From the NCBI RefSeq assembly GCF_021347895.1, contig NC_067120.1, positions 23,545,361 through 23,609,360 of the forward strand: DNA of 64,000 nt. Reading direction: 5' to 3'. Origin of the DNA: Acanthochromis polyacanthus (taxonomy: Eukaryota; Chordata; Actinopteri; Pomacentridae). The position numbers were made by a program, and so were the translations under genes. The notes beneath the pieces were generated by a model. It ran no database searches. It was not told the origin of the DNA and saw only the letters and a list, made by a program, of their open reading frames with translations. Positions 12,030 to 24,154 of this stretch are shown here, piece by piece (position 1 is the stretch's first letter; each line of letters opens with the position of its first letter).

Positions 12030-12672
12030 CCAAAGTTAAAACAGATTTTTAATTAATTAAAAATAGGAAATATAGCAAAATATAAGTATAATAAATGATT
12101 GTACAAGTCTTTACCGCTTTGAAGTCTGTATTTAGTCGATGCACTTTGGTCGCAATTACAGCACTGAAGCTGTGTGGATATGTCTCCGTGTTCCTTACAT
12201 ATCAGGACACTGACATTTTTCTCTTACTCTTCTTTACAAACCTGCTCAGACTCTGTCATGTAAACAGACATGCAACATCAGTGAACAGCCTTTTTCAAGT
12301 CCATTCTCAACTGGATTGAGGTCTGGGTTCTCAGTTGGCTTGTCCTGAACATTACCCTTGGTGTCTTTAAAACATGTCTGTGGAGCTTTGGCCGTTCATA
12401 TCTTGCTGGAAAACATTTTTTTTTCCTTAGTCAAAATTGTATTGCAGATTGCACCAGGTTCTCCTCCAGGAATTCTCTGTACTTTGCTGCATTCATTTGA
12501 CCCTGTACCTTTACAAGCCTTCCAGGGCCTGTAGTAGAGAAGCATCTTGGCAGCATCATGAGGAGGCTGTCTCGTCTGTCTAATCTGTGTCTAGTCTGAA
12601 TTTATATTTCTAATTAATTAGCAACACTTAGTAGAAATCAGTTTTTCCTTTGACATTAAAGAGTCAATGCTA
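12030..12672 (-). mobile_element. Degenerate Tc1-like element (transposase in minus orientation)
   Basis: The blocks run parallel to the better-preserved Tc1 element at 55,303-56,653. Examples are 'gtatttagtcgatgcacttt', 'gctgtgtggatatgtctc', 'ggattgaggtctgggttctc', 'tcttgctggaaaa' and 'tttacaagccttccagg'. Inverted-repeat remnants read 'ccaaagttaaaacagattt' on the left and 'tttgacattaaagagtc' on the right. Many indels destroy the frame, and the outermost ends are not recognisable, so the boundaries are approximate. Confidence 0.78.
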
Positions 12673-15600
12673 TGAGTCATGAGTCAATGCTAAAAAGCAA
12701 TGAAAGTGGAACTCTTCCAAGTGGGAGGTAAATACATACGCACTTATAGATAAAATCCTGGGAGACAACAGCACAGTGTAAATTGTAGTAACTATTATGC
12801 AACTAATGTGAAATCAGAACTGACAGGCCTTATTTGCAGGTGGTCTAGTCGGGTGAATGTGCAATCAAGTTTGAGTTACAGTAATCCAGGTGTTAATGCA
12901 ATCATCCCAGCTCAGTTGTCATCTTGAAAAACCGCCTCTCTGTGATCTGGTGTCCCTGTGCCCGGTTTTAAGAGGACACTCCACCCGCTTACATAACAAC
13001 ATCATGCCAAAGATGAGTCATAGTCATGGGACACAGAGGTTAAGCATCCTGCAGCTTCCATGAAAGCTGGCAATGCAGTCGTTTTTGGGATGTAGCAGAA
13101 ACATACATGAATACAAGAACACAGAAGCACACACAGATGAACACACAAAGATAAAGGCCCATCAAAACATCAGGCAGTAGCTGTAACATTTGACATGTAT
13201 TTCACTGTTGTGGTACTTACTGTGTTAAAGGAAAATTAATCGTTTACAGCCAAGGTCTCATTTACATTGATAAGTCATCATCATTCATTTACAGTTTACT
13301 TATTAAGCTAATAGGTGAAATTTTCAACTATTGGTGGTGCTTGGAGTGAGGCTTTAATAAGCACGTCCCCATTTTGTAGGTGTCTTGTATACCCACAGTC
13401 TGCACGCAAGAATGCAGAAGCATGCAGATGGCGTGATATGTGATAGGTAATATCACATGCCTAACACTTAGAGTTGGCGTTACTGGCACTTCAGCCGCTT
13501 GCATAGCGTGTGGGTAAGGGAAAGCCTTCCGTTCTGAAGTATCAAAGTCTTAAAAGCCAAAAGTCCAACAACACGTGTAAGCAGTATTATTCTCAAATCA
13601 GCATGTCTCAGCACATGATGAATTCCACAAGCCAAATTGCTGCCAGATATTTAACTCTTTAGCAGTGGTATACAAATCTGACACTGGTGGTAAGAAAAGT
13701 TGCAAGGAAGAAGACTATTAAATAATGAAGCTTATAAAGTGTATTTAAAATGAACAACCTAATAAACACTAAAGCATAAAACTAAAAAAATTATGTGGTC
13801 AGAAACACTGAAAAAGTCCATGAGTGCACAGATGGTAAATTCACAGTTCAGTTATATTTACACCACTTTCTCAAAGCCAAACAAAGACGGCTCTCCCTAC
13901 CTGTCCTCTATCATCATTCTTTGCACTGCAAAATTACAAGCACACAACTACACAAAGTATAGAAGGTCAAATTTGAACTTCAATACTCAGAAAATTTACT
14001 GTTCAATTGATAACTTAACTTTCAACTTTAATCAAAATTTATGAAAACAACTAGTTTTCACAAGAAACTTAGTGTGTACCTTAGTACAGTCACACAGCTG
14101 GTATGTGTGTTCACATGTGTGTACAGTTCACAGCTGCCAGCAGGTCATCCATGTAACCATAATGTTAGGCAGGCATGCTGTGGCGGAAATAAACAAGCAT
14201 GTGTGACAGTGTAGCTTTAATGCATGCGAGCAGGAAGCTATTAACATGGCATTACCAGACCAACATGGGGTAGGAAATTAAATTTTGCTGCCTCTGAGAA
14301 GGTTATGTCCCAGCCCTCCCTCATGGTGGGTAATTGATTACTATGGCTTTCCAAAGCTCCTGTGTTCCCATACGTCTTCCACTTGAACAGTACACATTTC
14401 CTGTATTATTATTAAGCCTACTCATCATTATCTTTGACTATGAACCAGGTTTTTGTCTCTTTTCGTGGAAATAATGTCAGTCAGTAAGCAATTTTAATGT
14501 ACTTTACCGACAGGAACAGCACAGTGTAAGTCAAACTTAAAAAGAAAACGTGATGAATGTGGATTAGGGCCAATTTCAGCTTCATTTTCATGGAGATTTG
14601 TTTCAAAATATTTCTGGCTTATCTTCCAGACTTCAGATTCAACTTTTGTGATGCAGTCGCAGGCAAAGTTTCATTCTGACGACTCTCCCATCTGTTCATG
14701 TATCAGTACTGCAGTGTGGAACAATGCACCATCCTTCCTGCATCAGTTAAACCTTCCTGCAGCTCTTTTGCAGTTATACAGACATTTTGGTTTGCCTTTC
14801 TAACTAGCAGATGTGCTGCAAGGGCTGTACTATTTACTTTTGGCACTTTGGAATTCAACTGTAATTTGCACAGGAGTTCATAAAACTTTGCATACAACTG
14901 TGTATGGCTGGAGAAAAAATCCAGAGTTAGTTTACAGCATTTCTTCCTGACAGTAAACACTGCCAGCAAAAAGTTTGTTGATCATTAACGTCAAACTCCT
15001 CATGGGTCCAGTCACGACTTTCTTTACACCAAGATAAGAGGAGAAAGCAAACATAACCTGCACCCACATGGATGATGACGGTGAAAACAAAAGGGCACTA
15101 AAAATTCGACACCAGACAAGGTGACGGTTTAGTAAGATTAAATATATTGAGTCAAGGTCACAACAAGACAGATACACTCAATCAGTTTGGATTTCACCTC
15201 AGGTTTTTGCTTTGACATGGTGGTAAGGTAGCAGGAACATGTTTTCCTGACTTGGCTGCAGTTCACCCACTCAAGAAGTACACTCGGTTGAAGTGAATAC
15301 ATTCTTGGGAGGCCTTTCATGCACTATCACACACAACCACACCTAGGACATTAGTGTACACACTTATGCAAATATGCCCACGCACAATTCTAGTCTTTGT
15401 CTTGATGCCAGTAATTGTGTTTACAATGAGGTTCAGGACCATTGTATTATGCCTTGAACTTGAGCCAAGTTTTTGTATTTGCATATTCCTCTCACCTGTT
15501 ACATGGCACCTGGTGGCATGATTGGAAGAAATGATCTCTGCATTCAGTGTGCACTTATTTCAGAGGCTGGAGTACTATGTATCCTTACGTAGTCCGTATG

Positions 15601-18384
15601 ATCTGAAACACCTCATTTAATGTCATCCTGTTGGTCGGCAGGATCCACAACAAATTATAGTCCACAGGGCCGTGACAAACCAACCTCAAAGCCCTGCAAA
15701 GGCAAATCAATGCTTGTGTTACAGAAAATAAAACTTGAAGGGCCACCATTGCAAAAAAAAAACCCTAATTTTGAACTCAAAGCCAATTAAAACTACATTA
15801 TTTAACATCCGTTTAAAAAAAAAGAAACAAGAGGCATCTACTGCTTGATTACTTATTCACTGAACAAATAAGCACATGAGCTGCATTCGCCCGAGGGCTG
15901 TGTTTGGCTGGCATTCTGAGCCATTCCTGGGACATCAAAGAACTATGAACCAGGAACACTGGCAGAGGAGTTTAAGCTAGACTCTGACTCTGCTGGTAAC
16001 ATAAAAGGGGTCTTTGTTTTAGAACAAGGTGATTGTAATGAGTAATGTTCATTTAAACAAAATGCTAGCTTTGAGGGCTGACTAATATAAAACGTACCCT
16101 GCTTTATCATTTATTTCACTCTAAATTGGAACATCATTTATTAAATGTGCATGCTGTTTTGAAGGAGACTTGAAATTAGCATTTAAGACCATTAACTTAT
16201 CAGAAACATACTTACTGAAGCAGGATCACTTTCTCATATACTACAATCAGACTTCTTTTTGCAACCCAGGGAGTCGCCGCCTGCTGGCCATTAGAATGCA
16301 CATGCACGGCAGATATATGTTGGCTTCCCTTTTCAGACAAGGAGACTACATGTATCTTTTACATACATTCTACTGCCTTCACATCCTACTTAATTATCCT
16401 ACAAAACTCGAAATGTGATAAAGAAATCACTTACAATCGTCTTAAGAATTTATGGGCTGTTGTAACAATCTGAACCTACTCTGTCATTTTGAAAGGCGAA
16501 AGCTTCCCTTTTTCTTTTGCAAGTGCTCCTTGGCAAGGTCAAAGATAAGGGTCAGCAGCAGAACAGTACCCATGGAAAAATAATCAGCGTTTTGTTCAAG
16601 AACACTTCTACAGGATGTTTACAGTCATGGGGACTTAAACATGAAGCATAGCTCTCCATGTTCACTTGTTGTTGGATAGATGTAATCATTGTTTTACACA
16701 TGTGGATAGAATTGGAAAGTGATCCTTCTGCCAAAACAAGAACTAACAACGTTACCCAGGGCAAAACAGGAGGCAACAGCATGACTTCAAGCTAAATGAA
16801 AACCAACAATTTAGGTCATCAATCTTGACAGTGGTGAACAGGGGTAGTCTATTTTTTCCCCTTTGCTGTAACTTTCAGTTCCTTTCTTTTGTTGGTTTTA
16901 AAACAACCTCTGAGTTGGTCAGCAAGTCTGGTTCCTCTTTTTTCATCGTACCCTCATTTTCCTCCTGTCTTCTACTATCCTTCCTCTTTATACTTCCACT
17001 TTTCTGCCCATTATGTGCCAAATGGCAATGACTCTGTTATCTGATTCCCAGTGTCTATGGATACAATGTCTGAGTAAACAGTGCAGACACCAAAAAGGGA
17101 AGGTAATGCTTGTGTCCAGTGTCAGTCGCTTCATCAGCTTCATTGCAACAAGAGGATGCAGCATGAGAGATGAGTTTTGTGGTGAGTGTTTTGATGTTTT
17201 GGGGATGCCGCTAACTTCTAGGTTCTTTCATGAGAAACAAAAACAAAGTCTGAGTAGATTAACTATTTCATTAAAGGAAACCAGGATTACTCTAATGCCA
17301 TATGAGGTGTTAGCTTAAAGTAATGGACAAACACAGGAAATCACACTGCAAAGCAGTCTGAACACTATCTTTGTGTATGATATACACCTATAGCTTTAGT
17401 AGAGCATTCTTTTAAGCAAGACTTGAATAGACTGACATCACACACCAGAGGTTCCTAAGTCTCTTTTTAGAGAGGAAATGAGGCTTTCACTTGGGAAGTT
17501 CAGAAACTCATATCCCAGCTAGAGGTTTTTCTTCGGTTTCTTTCTCACCAACGTCTCAAGTGGAGGCGAATCCTTTCACAGTAAGGAAGTGAATGAGCGT
17601 CATTGTGGCTTTACATGGGATTAGCCCATTTTAAAGCCCCTTAGTAAGATTTACCCACATTATTCACATTTTAATGGACATTCCCACCCACACATACACA
17701 TGCTGGCTAAAATCAAAATCCTCAGCAAAGAAATAAGAAGGCAGGCAGCTTAATCAAAAGGAGGAAATTTCAAGGTTCATTGACCTCACTCAAACGTAGG
17801 TATTGTGCAGATACAAAGACAGCATTGAAATTATTGAAAAGGGTAAAACACATATAGATATTGCACTTATTTGGATCAATCGGCATGAACGTACAAAAAA
17901 TACATATCATAAACAAGCAAATGCACCTCTAAAATGCCGAAACGCTCTTTCAGGGATAGGACATATATTGAAAGTAAATATTGTTGTGAAGTTACCCATA
18001 TGCACCCACACAGCTTTGTATGGTTGTGCTGATGCATTTTAACAATGAACAGCCCCCCTAAATACCTCCAATTAACTAAATCCTTAAATCCTGTTTAAAC
18101 AATGCTTACATTTAAACCAGACATCAAAAACAGCTTCATCAAATCTAAGCTGATTTTAACCCAGGCTTCTAGATGTCTTTTGCCCGGAAATGATATGCAG
18201 AAATATATGCTTACTGGACATGGATATTAACATCATAATATCAAAAAGCATACAAGTCTATTAGCTGAGATTCACCTGTTTTAGATGTAAATTCATTAAA
18301 CAGCCATTATCATCACTGGACATATTCATACAGTACATATGAGCCAATACGATTGTCCACCACTTTCTAAACTCAGTAGGCAGT
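12673..18384. other. No gene seen (5.7 kb)
   Basis: Long non-coding stretch. The open frames lack motifs. A homeodomain-like core 'taattgattacta' at about 14,331 and several CA-rich patches are present, but nothing is specific enough to call a regulatory site. Distal exons of an unseen gene cannot be excluded. Confidence 0.4.
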
Positions 18385-18780
18385 TTTTACAGCATTTAAG
18401 GGCGTTACCATGTAACCACTTTTAAAAGTTGTGGAACCACAATTTTGCACTTAAAAAGTGGTTTAAAAAAACACTCGCATTTGGAGGCAAGAGGAGCTGG
18501 TGTAGGCATAACTTAACTGACATTCACAAAAGAGATTTGAGTTTCTCCAGTCTTCGACCACAACTATAGTTCATATCTCGTTATGATTTTTACTGTCACT
18601 TCCTGATTTCACTGTGTATAGTGTTTTCAGACTTGATGTTTGGTTAAGTTTAGGCACAAAAGCTGCTTGGTTAGGTTCAGAAAAAGATCACAGTTAGGGT
18701 TAAAATACACCCTGAGGGTAATTTTATTGTGTGTTACTAAGCTGCTTCCAGGGTTATGACAACTCCTGAGATTTTACACA
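18385..18780. repeat. Possible dispersed fish repeat ('ggttaggttyag' type)
   Basis: The words 'gtttggttaagtttaggcac', 'gcttggttaggttcagaaaa' and 'cagttagggttaaaat' follow each other at 18,639-18,705. This internally repetitive, telomere-like pattern recurs in fish dispersed repeats. A similar reversed word, 'aaacctaaccaagtacctttg', occurs at 24,260. Boundaries are uncertain. Confidence 0.45.
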
Positions 18781-20931
18781 CACCATTCAGATAGTCACAA
18801 GTGGTTGCCCAAGTTATCAGGCTTGCTTTGGGTTCATCATTGATCAGAATGAATAACAACATGCTTACTGAGCCTACTAGAAGATGGAGAAGGTTCCTAC
18901 TAGTCCACATGTATGGAAATAATCTGCAATTAAACAAGGCTGGTAACATTCAAGACATTCAGAAAAAACACACTGTCCCACCAAAGCCAGCCCAGGCTCT
19001 CCTTGTCATCCAACAGTTTGCTGCTGTTAACAGGGACATTGGGAGTTCATGTGATTGGGCTTTATCTGACTCAGCTTCACCAATCAATTCTAGTTCTTGA
19101 TCACTGATCATATCAATCACCTTCTTTTTATTATTTTACTTGCACCTCTGGAAACCAAAATAGAAATATTATTTTGCTACAGAAGTTTGATTCAGCAATT
19201 GCTCGTATTTTCAGTTAAAAACCATTTGAGGTTTAAGTCAACTGTTCATCCAAACCAGATTGAGGAGATTACGGGTTACACTGGGAGAGGCTGTGACGTC
19301 TAAAAACAGACAAACTTTACATACTGCCCTACTAAAAATAGCACAGTGAACAAAAAATATCCAGTCTGCAACCAATCACTTGACTGTTGACCAAATACAG
19401 ATGACAAAGCACTGGGCAGCGTTGAACAAGGCTCGGCAGTCATTTTGACAAATTAGGTTAGTCACCCTGCCTTAAGGAAGTATGCTGCTTTTAATTAGCG
19501 GTCTGTTCCACTTCACAACAGCAGAAGCAGCATTAGATGAGAGCATAATACTTCATGTTGCAGTGGCAATTAGGTAAAAGCTATCTTCATCTAGCATGAC
19601 TGAAAATGACATATTGGGCTCGCTAACTGAAATGTCAACAACGATCCACAGACAACTGTAATGCTCTCCAGCCCCCCTCCAAAATGCCAACCTGTGGGAA
19701 ATGCTGATAGCAGGTGGCTAAATGAATGACAAGAAAGGCCAGCTGATTGGGCCAGAGAGGCCCTCAAAGAGTAAGCTGCTCAGGCTCCCATCACTGAGCA
19801 GCATCACAGGGAGCACTGAAAGAAGGGGGTACGGTTGGGCTGCTTGACTGACAGCTGAAGCAGCGGGGGGTTAGAGGTCATGCTGTGACTCTGCCCTTCA
19901 CGGTACAGGCAGGAGGGAACTGAGAGAGCTGCCCCGGGCCCAGGCAGCCACAGGTGGGCTTTGTGGTTTATCACCATGAGTCCTGCAGAACCAAGCTGCT
20001 ACTCAGCTCTCCATCACAGAGACAAACAACAAGCAGGCTTTTCTGTCCATGCATGTGTCTATATATCTGTGTATGTGTGCATCTTCACAGCAGCGCTTAT
20101 GGGAATGTTAGAAATAGCTTTTGCGGAGATGCTCATATGTTGATATGTTGCACAATATGAGAAGCATAGTGTATGTGTACATGTCTAAAACTTCTGAGCG
20201 ACCTATAATGGCTTTAGGCCTCTTTCGATTTGATATTTTTGCATTTTTGCTTTCATAAAGATTCCAAAAGCCATATTGTCTCACTGCAATGCTTTTGTAA
20301 TGCTAGCTGCAATGCCACGGTCAGATATGTGAAATTAGAGAGCACAGGAACTTATTTGGAAGATTGTGTACTGCAATATGCCACCTAGCTGTCTACATAG
20401 CTCATCGTTGGTGTGAAAGTACAACAGTTTCGAATATCAGCATCAGATAAATTTTCTTTTGACCCTTTACTTTAGGGTCAAATTTGAACTCAAAAATGTT
20501 CAAAATGATCAAAATGCAGCAACAAAGTGTCACTGCTTCATCAGTTGTGATTGGTTCACATTTGTTGTAACACATTCTAATCTTTTATCTACCTTTCCTG
20601 ACAATTTGACAAGAGATCTAAAGAAAACATTAAAGTAACATTACAATGACAAAAGTCAGCAGATGGAAATAAAACTTGGTGGTTCATACTCAAATGTAAT
20701 GCTATCATTAAAAAATGGCAGAACATTTAAGATTGTAGTATCTCGTAGGAGCTTTTGATATTTTGTCAGTTTGTGTTTTGTGCTTCATCCTCTTGAACAT
20801 CCTGCTCTGATGACAGTACTGAGGGGTCAGATTAGAGCCTGTAGGCTGACATCCGCTGCTGAGACCTAACACATCAAACGATGGGATGCATGAGGACCAT
20901 GATAGATTTCCGGAGAACAGGAGGTATCATG
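18781..20931. other. No gene; GC-richer island at 19,640-19,960
   Basis: No coding exon is recognised. The sub-segment 19,640-19,960 is less AT-rich and lacks repeat character. It could be a conserved non-coding element, but only cross-species alignment could tell. Confidence 0.35.
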
Positions 20932-20941
20932 TTGTGTGTGT

Positions 20942-20973
<32 letters not shown>

Positions 20974-20993
20974 GTGTGTGTGTGTGCGTGTGT
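20932..20993. repeat. Imperfect (TG)n microsatellite
   Basis: TG tandem run with 'tatg' interruptions. Confidence 0.95.
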
Positions 20994-21179
20994 ATTCACA
21001 ACTGTCACACTGGAAAGGTAAACAGAATTTGGAGACCAGCATCAACATTTAAGGGCCAGTTCATTGTTTTTAAGTTGTGTTAAACTGCATTCTCAGTTAC
21101 ATTTTGAGGGAAATTCCTGTGACTATTTGTGATGCATCAAAAATGTGTTTCAAAAGAGCACATTATGCCATTTATTATT

Positions 21180-21560
21180 TCAGCAAGGAACACAGCAGAG
21201 TTATTTGACGATCTTTGTACGTTTGTCCTGCTGTAAATCGGTTTGTCTGCGCGCAACATTACACAAAAACAGACTAATGGATTTAGATGAAATTTTCAGC
21301 AAAGGTCAGAAATGACACAGGGACCACCTCAACAGATTTTGGCAGAGATGCGGCTTATAGTCTAGACCTACAGATTAGTTGAATATTTCTGTATCATTGT
21401 GAGATAGAGGCACAGTGTTACTGTAACTATGACAAGTGAACTATGTCAGTTGCCTGCTAACGATCATATGATTGCAATCCTACTAAAATGCCACTGCTGT
21501 TGACTTATTGGAACTTATTTGTCGGAAATCACACAACGACTGAGCAACCTTGGCAAAGGA
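21180..21560 (-). repeat. Dispersed LINE/SINE-like repeat, copy 1 of 3
   Basis: On the minus strand this reads 'gtaggattgcaatcatatga', 'ggtccctgtgtcatttctga' and 'gaaaatttcatctaaatcc', followed by a 'gacaaacngac' tail. Copies 2 and 3 at 30,190 and 45,300 share these blocks in plus orientation. The tail resembles the 3' ends of RTE-type LINEs, but that family assignment is tentative. Confidence 0.72.
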
Positions 21561-22124
21561 ATGCGGTCTCTGAGTGCTTTTCTTGATTTTAATGCTTTAC
21601 GGTCACTACTTTTTTTTTTCCAACTTTATTTACTGAACATTTTTTAAACTTGCCCAGACACAGAGATTGCATGTACAATTTTAAAGATTGCAGAAGTTTC
21701 AATTGTGTCAACCACCCACCCATGTCCTAGAACACAAGGCCAGACACAAACACCCATCCACACACACGCACACCAGTGAGACGTGTTGATCGTAATAAAA
21801 TTGTATTACAATTATTAGAAAAAGAAAAAAGTAAATAAATACAAAAAAAAACACTAATCGTTCTACAAATTCATCGAATCAATATAGAACAAAAAGGGAT
21901 CCCATGTATCATAGAACGACTTAACTGATCCATTCATTGAAAACCTCAGCTTCTCCAGCTTCAAATTATACATGCTTCCAATTAAGCAGAATCAGCCTGC
22001 GGGCTAGTAAGGTAGTGAAAGCCAAGGCCCGTCTAAGTCTTTTTGGCAGTCCCACAATAGGGGAAATACCAAAAATCGCAGACAGTGGATTTGGGGTAAC
22101 CCTACAGCTGTAGGCTCTGCTTAA

Positions 22125-23039
22125 AGCTTGTGTCCGGAGTTTTAATCGCAGCGTCTCCCAAAACACTGTTGGTCCCATCCTCCCTCTGATTTCGCCCCTT
22201 TATTTATGCACGCGCACAGTACCAGCTAGGGGTGCCCGGAGTGCTGCAGCATCTTGCCTGTTTTGCTGTTTTCCACTCTTCTACATTTAGTACATTTAGT
22301 AAATAATAAAGGAATTATGTTAGAATTCTGTATTGAGTCTAACTTGTCCTAATACCAAAATAACATGAATCTGCTAGGACGAACGAGTAAAGTTTCAATA
22401 TGTGATTACAGTCGTGTATTCCTCTCGATGACGTTGTTTATCAAACTTAGTGCATTTACGCGTGTATATGTGTTACATTGTTTATTTATTTCTATCTAGA
22501 GTTCAGAATTGCATGACTCCTCTAACGAAGAGTATGTCCCAGACGCCCCAACATCTTCCTCCAGAGGTCGGGCATCTAAACGAAGCCGTCAGGCGGGCTA
22601 TGGAGGCCGTGGTCGGGGAGCGACGCGAGCACCCTGAGCCAAAAAACGTCCTGCAGTCTCTTGGCCTGACAAGCCGTGGGATTGGTAACTTTTCTGGAAG
22701 TTGCTGATCCCTGATGCTCTCTCCTCCACAAGCAAAACAAATGTGCGCGTGGTTGCGTAGTGCGTAGCTCGCCCACCTCTGCATAGGCTTGCTTGCTGTG
22801 CGCGTAACCGTTGATTGACAGTATGACAAAGCTGAAGCTCGAACTTGATTGGTCGGCAGCGACCGGCGCCTTTTTGGAATAACATGGGGGTCTATGAGAG
22901 GAAGGCGGAGCTCATGAATAAATTTTCATATCGCGTCATACTAACATTATATTATAGTATCGAACTAGACTAACACATTTAAGCTTTGTTAAACAATGAT
23001 ACATAAATTGAAAACAAATGGAAACTCCGGACACGAGCT
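22125..23039 (+). mobile_element. Non-autonomous TTAA-target DNA transposon, copy 1 (915 bp)
   Basis: The element is flanked by TTAA on both sides (22,121-22,124 and 23,040-23,043). Inverted ends read 'agcttgtgtccggagttt' on the left and, reverse-complemented, 'agctcgtgtccggagttt' on the right. It interrupts the L1 copy exactly: joining the flanks through a single TTAA returns the L1 frame. A sister copy of 914 bp lies inverted at 37,124-38,037. TTAA duplication points to the piggyBac or Kolobok superfamily. The ends do not start with the usual piggyBac CCY, so I leave the superfamily open. Internally it carries a splice-bordered open frame. Confidence 0.9.
22500..22637 (+). pseudogene. Exon-like open frame inside TTAA element copy 1, prematurely stopped
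   Basis: The frame begins right after an acceptor-like 'tttatttctatctag'. It encodes an acidic-serine start (SSELHDSSNEEYVPD) followed by a basic, glycine/arginine-rich part (RASKRSRQ, GYGGRGRGA). A TGA at 22,635 ends it after 45 codons. The sister copy has CGA there, so this looks like CpG decay. Past the stop the frame stays open to 22,685, where 'gattg|gtaact' resembles a donor. Acidic N-termini of this sort occur in piggyBac-type transposases, so this may be the remaining N-terminal exon of an internally deleted transposase. The function is not established. Confidence 0.5.
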
Positions 23040-24154
23040 TTAAGGTTTCAAAAATGTTTGTCCAGAAAGGCCCTAGTTTGGGACACAACCAAAACATGTG
23101 TACATGATTCGCTGGGGACATATTGCATCTACCACAGCTATCACTAACAGAATGATAGATTTTTGCCAGTCTGGCATTAGTGTAATGGACCCTAAAGAAG
23201 TCTTTACATTGAATCAATCTGTGACGAGCACAGATGGATGATCGATGAACAAGAGACAAAGCAGAGTTCCATTGTTGTTCTGTAAGTTTAACATTAAGGC
23301 TTTCTTCACATACACTTCTGATGGCAGAAAGAGATGTAGAGGATGTTAACCAAATAGACTGGTACAAAACTGATATGCAACCCCTTTGTAACAGGGTCCA
23401 CAGAAAGGAGGGTATCTAGCAAAGTTTCTGGAGGACGATTTGGAAAATGAGGAAACTGTTTTTTAACAAAGTCCCTGACTTGAAAAAAACGGAAAAGATG
23501 ATGATTTGGAAGGTTATAATCGGTGGAAAGCTGTTCAAACGAAGAAAATGTATTACCTTTATATAAATCGCTAAGTGATTTTATCCCACTGTTATGCCAG
23601 ACCCGGAATGCTGGATCATTTCTAGACGGTCCAAAAGCAAAATTTCGATAGACAGAGGCCAAAACAAAGGGCCCCGAGAGGCCATATTGCTTCCTAAACT
23701 GGTTCCAAATTTTTAAAGAAATCAGTACTACTGGACAGCCTACCAAACGTCAAAGTGGAAGAGGAATTTGCAAGCACAGAGCAGAGCATAATGAGAATGG
23801 AGATGATTTTTTTTCCAAATGTACCCATCTAGGTGATAAGTCTTCATTGCACATCCAGAACAAAAGCTTCTGCACATTGGCTGCCCAATAATAATATCTA
23901 GAAATTGGCAGAGCAAATCCACCTTTGTCCTTGGGCGATTGCAAAACTGATTTTCGAATTCTAGCTGGTTTTCCGGCCCACAAAAAATTTGGAATAAGTT
24001 TATCTAATTTTACAAAAAATGACTTGTAAAGAAAAACGGGAAGGTGCTGAAACAAATAAAGGAACCGTGGAAGAATCACCATTTTAACCAAATTTATCCG
24101 ACCTACAAGCGAAAAAGAAAAAGTGCTGTCACTACTTTTAAGCCAACCAATCAT

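Larger units (their letters stand above)
21605..24154 (-). mobile_element. L1-type LINE, 3' part of ORF2 and 3' UTR
   Basis: Minus-strand fragments read in order as the post-polymerase part of an L1 ORF2. They are 'GRINLVKMVILPRFLYLFQ', 'FFVKLDKLIPNFLWAGKPAR', 'GGFALPISRYYYWAANVQK', and a CX2C..HX4C zinc-knuckle-like block 'CGRCNMSPANHVHMFWLC'. C-terminal 'LPKRLRRALAFTTLLARR' and 'WKHV' follow. The frame ends near 21,866, and a T-run at about 21,609-21,620 is consistent with a poly(A) tail. At least one frameshift and one stop are present. The body is split by a TTAA-target transposon at 22,125-23,039. The endonuclease and reverse-transcriptase domains are missing (5' truncation). Confidence 0.87.

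Noticed and set aside
22503..22885. Several overlapping minus-strand frames in TTAA element copy 1
   Set aside because: They are shadows of the GC-rich region. The plus frame with splice-like borders, shared with copy 2, is the better candidate.
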